From Amycolatopsis coloradensis (GTDB lineage Bacteria; Actinomycetota; Actinomycetes; Mycobacteriales; Pseudonocardiaceae), in contig NZ_CP150484.1 in NCBI RefSeq assembly GCF_037997115.1, forward strand, positions 6,125,126-6,189,125: a stretch of 64,000 nucleotides of DNA, written 5' to 3'. Positions 59,357-64,000 of the stretch are shown here, piece after piece. Position 1 is the first letter of the stretch; every line of letters starts with the position of its first letter. The notes below the pieces were generated by a model. That model searched no databases. It was not told the DNA's origin and saw nothing but the letters and a program-made list of their open reading frames with translations. Position numbers and translations under genes: made by a program.

Positions 59357-60349
59357 ATGGACCCCGCGAACAGGACGAGCGCCGATGTCCCGGCACGGCC
59401 GGCGATCGCTCCAAGCGGGCCGGGACTGACCACCCGGCAGACGCGAGCGCAGTGGGCGTTCGCCGTGTTCTCGGTCCTCAACGCCGTGGTGATCTTCCCC
59501 GGCGAGAACGCCATCCTCCCGCTCATCCAGAGCCTGGGATTCGCGGGGTATCTCCTCGGCGCCGGGATCACGGCCTATTGCGCACTGTGCTTCGGAACCT
59601 CGAGAGCGCGCGGGATCTCCATCGTGTTCCACCTGTTGTTCATCCCGGTGCAGTTCCTGTTCAGCTTCCCCGGCCCGCTTCCGCTCGCCGGGATGGTGTT
59701 CTCCGCGGTGATCCTCGGCTTGCTGCGGCCGACTTTCCCGAGGCTGTCACCTGGCAAACGGAAGCTCTGGGTGATGCTGCATGTCGGGCTGTCGGTGAGC
59801 TGGCTCGGTATCGCGATTTCCATGGTGGTTCTCAGCACCGTGGGCTACGCCACGGAAAACGCCGAATTGCGCCATGGCGCCTACGAATTGATGCACATCT
59901 TTGATCTGTTCATCGTCATTCCGACGATGATGCTGTCCATCATCACCGGTCTGGTGGTCTCGCTGGGCAGTAAATGGGGCCTCGCCAAACACTGGTGGGT
60001 GCTGCTCAAGCTCGTGATCGCGCTGGGCATTCCGGCGGTCGCCATCGTGGAAAGCCAGTGGGTCCAGGAACTCGCCGAACGAACCCTCGACCCGGCCGCC
60101 GAACCCGGCGCCACAGGACTGACGCTGATGATCTGCATGATCGTCTTCTCCGCCGCGTTGTGGACGGCGACCTACCTGTCCGTCTTCAAACCCGGCGGCA
60201 AGACCCGATGGGGGAAGAAGAACATCGAACGCGAACGCGCCATACGGGCGGGCCGGTCGGCGGCCCCGACCGCGGAACGAGCAGCAGGTCAGCGTGTCGG
60301 CGGTCCGGAGTACGACGCTGCCGAGCACTATCGAGGAGGAAAGAACTGA
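59357..60349 (+). CDS. Polytopic membrane protein upstream of an ABC system
   Basis: The 330-aa protein has about eight hydrophobic segments (including LFIPVQFLFSFPGPL, VGLSVSWLGIAISMVVLSTVG and IPTMMLSIITGLVVSL) and a charged C-terminal tail (KTRWGKKNIERERAIRAG). The C-terminal half resembles DUF2269-like membrane proteins; the assignment is tentative. The ATG at 59357 follows CAGGAGAGG. Its stop forms TGATG with the ABC ATPase gene, so it probably works with that transporter. Confidence 0.6.
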   Translation: MDPANRTSADVPARPAIAPSGPGLTTRQTRAQWAFAVFSVLNAVVIFPGENAILPLIQSLGFAGYLLGAGITAYCALCFGTSRARGISIVFHLLFIPVQFLFSFPGPLPLAGMVFSAVILGLLRPTFPRLSPGKRKLWVMLHVGLSVSWLGIAISMVVLSTVGYATENAELRHGAYELMHIFDLFIVIPTMMLSIITGLVVSLGSKWGLAKHWWVLLKLVIALGIPAVAIVESQWVQELAERTLDPAAEPGATGLTLMICMIVFSAALWTATYLSVFKPGGKTRWGKKNIERERAIRAGRSAAPTAERAAGQRVGGPEYDAAEHYRGGKN

Positions 60350-61137
60350 TGGGGGAACCGAAACCGCCTGCCGCACGAGCCCGCGCGCTCGTGAAGGTCT
60401 ACGGCCAGGCGAGCGCGAGCGTGACCGCGCTCGACAACGTGAGCCTGGACATCCAGGCCGGGAGATTCACCGCGATCATGGGGCCCTCGGGCTCTGGCAA
60501 GTCCACGTTGATGCATTGCCTCGCCGGCCTGGACACCCCTACCAGCGGCCAGGTCTTCGTGGGCGACACCGAGCTGACCGGTCTCGACGACGATCGGCTC
60601 ACGGTGCTGCGCCGCACAGAGCTGGGGTTCATCTTCCAGGCCTTCAACCTGGTGCCCACCCTGTCCGCGCGCGAGAACATCGTGTTGCCCTTGACGATCG
60701 CGGGACGGAAAGCGGATCCCGCTCACTTCGCCGATCTCGTCACAGCCTTCGGACTCACCGAACGGCTCGATCACCGGCCGGGGCAGCTTTCCGGCGGTCA
60801 GCAACAACGGGTCGCCTGCGCGCGCGCACTGATCACCCGGCCGAAGGTGATCTTCGCCGACGAGCCCACCGGAAATCTGGATTCCCGCAGCAGCGGGCAG
60901 ATCCTGCGATTCCTGCGGAGCGCGGTCGACGAGTTCGGGCAGACGGTCGTGATGGTCACGCATGATCCGCTTGCCGCCGCCTATGCCGATCTAGTCGTCT
61001 TCCTCGCCGACGGTGTGTTGCTGGATCGGCTGGAGGCACCGACGGCCGAACGTGTCCACGCGCGGATGCTCCAGTTCGATCACGGCGCCGGGGCGGGTGC
61101 CGTGTCGTCGGCCGCACGGACCATCAGGGCGTTCTGA
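60349..61137 (+). CDS. LolD/MacB-type ABC transporter ATPase
   Basis: The 262-aa protein has Walker A GPSGSGKST (45-53), a Q-loop in GFIFQAFNLVPTL, signature LSGGQQQ (147-153), Walker B VIFADEP (167-173) and MVTHDP. FQAFNLVPTLSARENI is characteristic of ATPases that pair with FtsX-type permeases. The partner follows 2 bp downstream. The start is in a TGATG overlap. Confidence 0.93.
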   Translation: MGEPKPPAARARALVKVYGQASASVTALDNVSLDIQAGRFTAIMGPSGSGKSTLMHCLAGLDTPTSGQVFVGDTELTGLDDDRLTVLRRTELGFIFQAFNLVPTLSARENIVLPLTIAGRKADPAHFADLVTAFGLTERLDHRPGQLSGGQQQRVACARALITRPKVIFADEPTGNLDSRSSGQILRFLRSAVDEFGQTVVMVTHDPLAAAYADLVVFLADGVLLDRLEAPTAERVHARMLQFDHGAGAGAVSSAARTIRAF

Positions 61138-61139
61138 TC

Positions 61140-63665
61140 ATGTGGCGAACCGTATTGGCGACGTTGCGGGGAAACTGGTCCCGCCTGGTACTCACCTTCA
61201 TCACCGTGCTCTTGGGTGCGACCTTCGTGTCGGGCGCACTGGTCGTGAGCACGAGCCTGTCCGAGGGGCAGCAACCGTTGAGGGACGGTTTGGACGCCTT
61301 GGTCACGCCACTGGGCCGTGGTGTGGGCGAAGACGAGGCGCAGCTCAGCCAAGGTGGGCAGAACCGGGTACTGCTCGACGAGGGCCAGCGCGCGACACTG
61401 GCCGGGCTTCCCGGCGTCGCCGCCGCGACCGGGGTCGTGGAGGGTTACGCCGCGGTAGCGGGCGCGGACGGCAAGGTACTGGTGTCCCAAGGCTTCGAAG
61501 TCAGGATGACCGGGAGCAACTGGACCGGGACGGACCGGATGTCGCTGGTCACCGGCCGTGCCCCGGCCGGGCCGACCGAGGTGGTTCTCGCGGAGTCCGT
61601 CGCCACCGATGGCGGTATCGCCGTCGGTGATACGACGACCGTGCTCTACGGCGGCGGGAAGCTCCAAGCCGCGGTGGTGGGCGTCTACGACTACCAGCCC
61701 CATGGCCGGGAAGCCGGCTCCTCCCCCACCGTGGCGTTCGACACCGCGACGGCGCAGCGGTTGTTGCTGCGCCCAGGGAGCTTCACCAGCGTGGAGGTCA
61801 CCGCGACGCCCGGAACACCGGAAAGCTCGCTGACGATGGCCGTCTCGGCGGCCATGCCCGCCGGTTTCGCCACCGTCGACCGGGCCGAACTCAACGCCAC
61901 ACTGCGCGCGGCGACTTCGGAGATCACCTCGGCGCTGTCCGCCACCGTGCTGGCCTTCACCGGGATCGCACTGGTCGTCGGGATCACGTTGATCGTGAAC
62001 ACCTTCTCGATGCTGGTGGCTCGTCGCGGGCGTGAGCTGGCGCTGCTGCGGGCGGTCGGCGCGACCCGTCGGCAGGTCCGGCGATCGGTGCTCCTGGAAG
62101 CCGCCGTGGTGGGAGTACTCGGTTCGATGACCGGCCTGGTCATCGGCAGCCTGCTGGCCCTTCCGGTGGTGACATACGCGGCGGAGCTGAACCCCGCCTT
62201 GGACGGCGGCGTGGTGATCGGCCTACCCGCGGTACTGGGGACGCTCCTGGTCGGGACGGGTACCACGGTGGTGGCGGCCTGGCTGCCGGCGCGCCGTGCG
62301 GCGTCGGTACCTCCGGTCGCGGCGCTGGGCGGTGAACGGCTCGAGGAGGAGAAAGGCTCTCGGTGGCTGCTGCGGTCCGGGCTCGCGATGGTGGGCCTTT
62401 CACTTCTCCTGCTGATCGTCGCCGCGGTCGGCGAGGGCACCGCGAGCCGGGCGTCCGGCATGCTCGGGGCGCTCGGGCTGTTGCTGAGCGCGGTGATCTG
62501 TGCCCGCTGGCTGAGCGGACCGGTCATCGGCCTGCTCGGCAAGCCACTGCGACGCGGGACGCTCGGCGGGATGGCGGTCCGCAACACTTTGCGCAGTCCC
62601 CGGCGGACGGCCGCGACAGCGACGGCCTTGACGATCGGCGTGGCCATCGCCATCGGCATCACCATCTTCTCCACGACCATCTCGACGATCAGCGAACGCG
62701 ATCTCGGTGGCGCCTTCGTCGGCAGGACCGTCGTCACCAACGTCGCCGGCGGTCAGATCGGCGAGGACACCCGGCGGCTGGTGGAGGCGGTGCCGTCCGT
62801 GACCGCGGTCAGCACGTTGCGCACCGACCAGGTTCTCCTCGACGGCAAGGAAACTCGCGCAGGCAGCACCGACGTCTCCGCGCTCGGTCGCACCGTCGAC
62901 GTGAAACTCGAGCAAGGCGGCACCGCGGATCTGACGCGGGGTGTGTTCGTCGCCAAGCCGGTCGCCGAAGAGCGGGGCTGGTCGCTGGGACGGCAGGTCA
63001 CACTGACCTCGCCCGGCGGTGGGAGCACTCCGGTCGAGATCACCGGGATCTTCACCGAAGCGACCGTCCTGGGCCAGGTCGTGTTGCCACCCGCGCTCGC
63101 CGACGTGCATTTTCGGCCGGGCGATGGCAACCCCATGGTGGTGGCGACCGCGCCGGGCACCGACGGCGCCGCTGTGGAAGAAGCCTTGCGACAAGCACTC
63201 GCCGCCCGCTCCGATCTCGCCGTCATGAGCGCACCGGAGTACGTGCGCAGCCGTATCAGCGAGGTGGACGTGTACCTCGGTGCCGTTACCGGACTGCTGG
63301 GACTGTCCGTGTTGATCGCCTTCCTGGGCATCATCAACACCTTGTCGCTCTCGGTACTGGAGCGAGGACGGGAACTGGGCCTGCTCCGCGCGACCGGGAT
63401 GACCCGGCGGCAGATCCGCGGGCTCATCCGGGTCGAATCCGTGCTGATCGCCGCGCTGGGCGGGTTGATCGGAGTGGTGGTCGGCGTCGTACTCGGCGCG
63501 ATGATGCAGAACTTCATCTTGTCGCGAGGAGTCTTCGACCTCGTGGTGCCACCTACGATTCTGCTGGCACTGGTCGGGATCTCGCTGGGTGGCTTGCTGG
63601 CCGCCGCGTGGCCGGCCCGCCGGGCGGCACGGGTGAACGTGATACGCGCGATCACCGTCGACTGA
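61140..63665 (+). CDS. FtsX-like ABC transporter permease
   Basis: The 841-aa protein has an N-terminal TM helix (LVLTFITVLLGATFVSGALVV), a large extracytoplasmic domain, and an FtsX domain (about 270-400; RRGRELALLRAVGATRRQVRRS). A second half has its own extracytoplasmic domain and FtsX domain (ERGRELGLLRATGMTRRQIRGLI). This two-fold layout is typical of actinobacterial permeases that pair with LolD-like ATPases for lipid, peptide or antibiotic handling. Confidence 0.93.
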   Translation: MWRTVLATLRGNWSRLVLTFITVLLGATFVSGALVVSTSLSEGQQPLRDGLDALVTPLGRGVGEDEAQLSQGGQNRVLLDEGQRATLAGLPGVAAATGVVEGYAAVAGADGKVLVSQGFEVRMTGSNWTGTDRMSLVTGRAPAGPTEVVLAESVATDGGIAVGDTTTVLYGGGKLQAAVVGVYDYQPHGREAGSSPTVAFDTATAQRLLLRPGSFTSVEVTATPGTPESSLTMAVSAAMPAGFATVDRAELNATLRAATSEITSALSATVLAFTGIALVVGITLIVNTFSMLVARRGRELALLRAVGATRRQVRRSVLLEAAVVGVLGSMTGLVIGSLLALPVVTYAAELNPALDGGVVIGLPAVLGTLLVGTGTTVVAAWLPARRAASVPPVAALGGERLEEEKGSRWLLRSGLAMVGLSLLLLIVAAVGEGTASRASGMLGALGLLLSAVICARWLSGPVIGLLGKPLRRGTLGGMAVRNTLRSPRRTAATATALTIGVAIAIGITIFSTTISTISERDLGGAFVGRTVVTNVAGGQIGEDTRRLVEAVPSVTAVSTLRTDQVLLDGKETRAGSTDVSALGRTVDVKLEQGGTADLTRGVFVAKPVAEERGWSLGRQVTLTSPGGGSTPVEITGIFTEATVLGQVVLPPALADVHFRPGDGNPMVVATAPGTDGAAVEEALRQALAARSDLAVMSAPEYVRSRISEVDVYLGAVTGLLGLSVLIAFLGIINTLSLSVLERGRELGLLRATGMTRRQIRGLIRVESVLIAALGGLIGVVVGVVLGAMMQNFILSRGVFDLVVPPTILLALVGISLGGLLAAAWPARRAARVNVIRAITVD

Positions 63666-63720
63666 CGGTGCGTCCGGACGAGTTCGCGTCGCGAACCGAA
63701 ATCAGTTGAGGAGCGGTCCT

Positions 63721-64000
63721 GTGACCTATGTGATTACCAGTCCGTGCACCGACGTCAAAGACCGGTCGTGCGTGAACGTGTGCCCTGTCGACTGTATCCA
63801 CGACTCGGGAGCGCAGATGGTGATCGACCCGGTGGAATGCATCGACTGCGGCGCCTGTGTGCCGGAATGCCCAGTGGAGGCGATCTTCTTCGAGGCCGAC
63901 GTGCCGGACGGTGAGCGGGAATCAGTGGCTCGTGCCGAGTCGTTCTTCGACCAAGGGACCGGCAAGGGTTCGGTGTCGCTCGCCGACATCCACAAGGCGG
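63721..64000 (+). CDS. fdxA: 7Fe ferredoxin (cut by the window edge)
   Basis: The 93 visible codons read TYVITSPCTDVKDRSCVNVCPVDC, then MVIDPVECIDCGACVPECPVEAIF. The cysteines at 9, 17, 21, 40, 43, 46 and 50 fit the FdxA family with one 3Fe-4S and one 4Fe-4S cluster. The frame is open at the right edge. GTG 63721 follows GAGGAGCGGTCC. It can shuttle electrons from FprA (45702) to the P450. Confidence 0.93.
   Translation, partial: MTYVITSPCTDVKDRSCVNVCPVDCIHDSGAQMVIDPVECIDCGACVPECPVEAIFFEADVPDGERESVARAESFFDQGTGKGSVSLADIHKA

Noticed and set aside
1..64000. CRISPR arrays, rRNA and tRNA genes
   Set aside because: I saw no regularly spaced direct repeats and no tRNA cloverleaf or rRNA-like stretches by eye. 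A covariance-model scan would be needed to exclude a single tRNA.

Overview
The window is high-GC actinobacterial DNA with frequent GTG starts, SARP regulators, an FprA-type ferredoxin reductase and many 4-bp ATGA/GTGA stop-start overlaps. A Pseudonocardiales (Amycolatopsis-like) host is likely, but this is inferred from gene style and not from a marker gene. No rRNA, tRNA or CRISPR array was seen.

Region 1 (1-17.4 kb) is an accessory island rich in remnants. It holds a HEAT-repeat protein, an LRV-type repeat protein, an IS110-family element flanked by halves of a palindrome, a DEDDh exonuclease-BRCT gene coupled to a DUF6218-like gene, and a defence-flavoured block. That block contains a DUF3644/HEPN protein, an unrecognised 458-aa protein, a ThiF/E1 C-terminal fragment overlapping an intact DUF6527 gene, and the tail of a DUF4145-like protein. 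A serine recombinase cut at its C-terminus, a pRiA4b ORF-3-like protein, a nucleotidyltransferase and an AraC regulator follow.

Region 2 (18.3-32.8 kb) is one rightward set of 15 closely packed genes. It starts with a hydratase, an acylating acetaldehyde dehydrogenase and a 4-hydroxy-2-oxovalerate aldolase (an MhpD/F/E-like trio without a ring-cleavage dioxygenase). Then come a CitE-like lyase, a MaoC dehydratase, an Eis-type acetyltransferase, an ABC exporter pair, a Gfo/Idh oxidoreductase, an APH-like phosphotransferase, a phosphodiester-glycosidase-like protein, a PIG-L deacetylase, an Ldh2-type dehydrogenase, and a two-component flavin monooxygenase with its flavin reductase. It looks like a small-molecule pathway with no PKS or NRPS core. 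Group-adding enzymes (acetyl, phosphate) sit beside group-removing enzymes, which suggests a protect/export/deprotect logic.

Region 3 (32.8-41 kb) is a second mosaic: a TPR regulator fragment, a frameshifted IS256-family transposase fragment, the second copy of a ~152-bp dispersed repeat, a small protein and an NB-ARC protein that share a RHIM-like amyloid motif, a secreted polymorphic-toxin-like protein with immunity and WXG-like partners, a dnaE2 fragment and a TetR regulator.

Region 4 (41.4 kb to the right edge) looks like the flank of a glycosylated, methylated natural-product cluster. Two convergent SARP-NB-ARC regulators are followed by an FprA reductase, a LuxAB-like oxidoreductase, two O-methyltransferases, a beta-hydroxyacid-type dehydrogenase, a cytochrome P450 with an atypical I-helix, an SDR, a GT1 glycosyltransferase, an MFS exporter, a two-component system, a GT87-like protein, a LolD/FtsX-type ABC system and a 7Fe ferredoxin cut by the right edge. 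The core synthase is not in the window. Three convergent gene pairs in this region end in hairpins that contain their stop codons.
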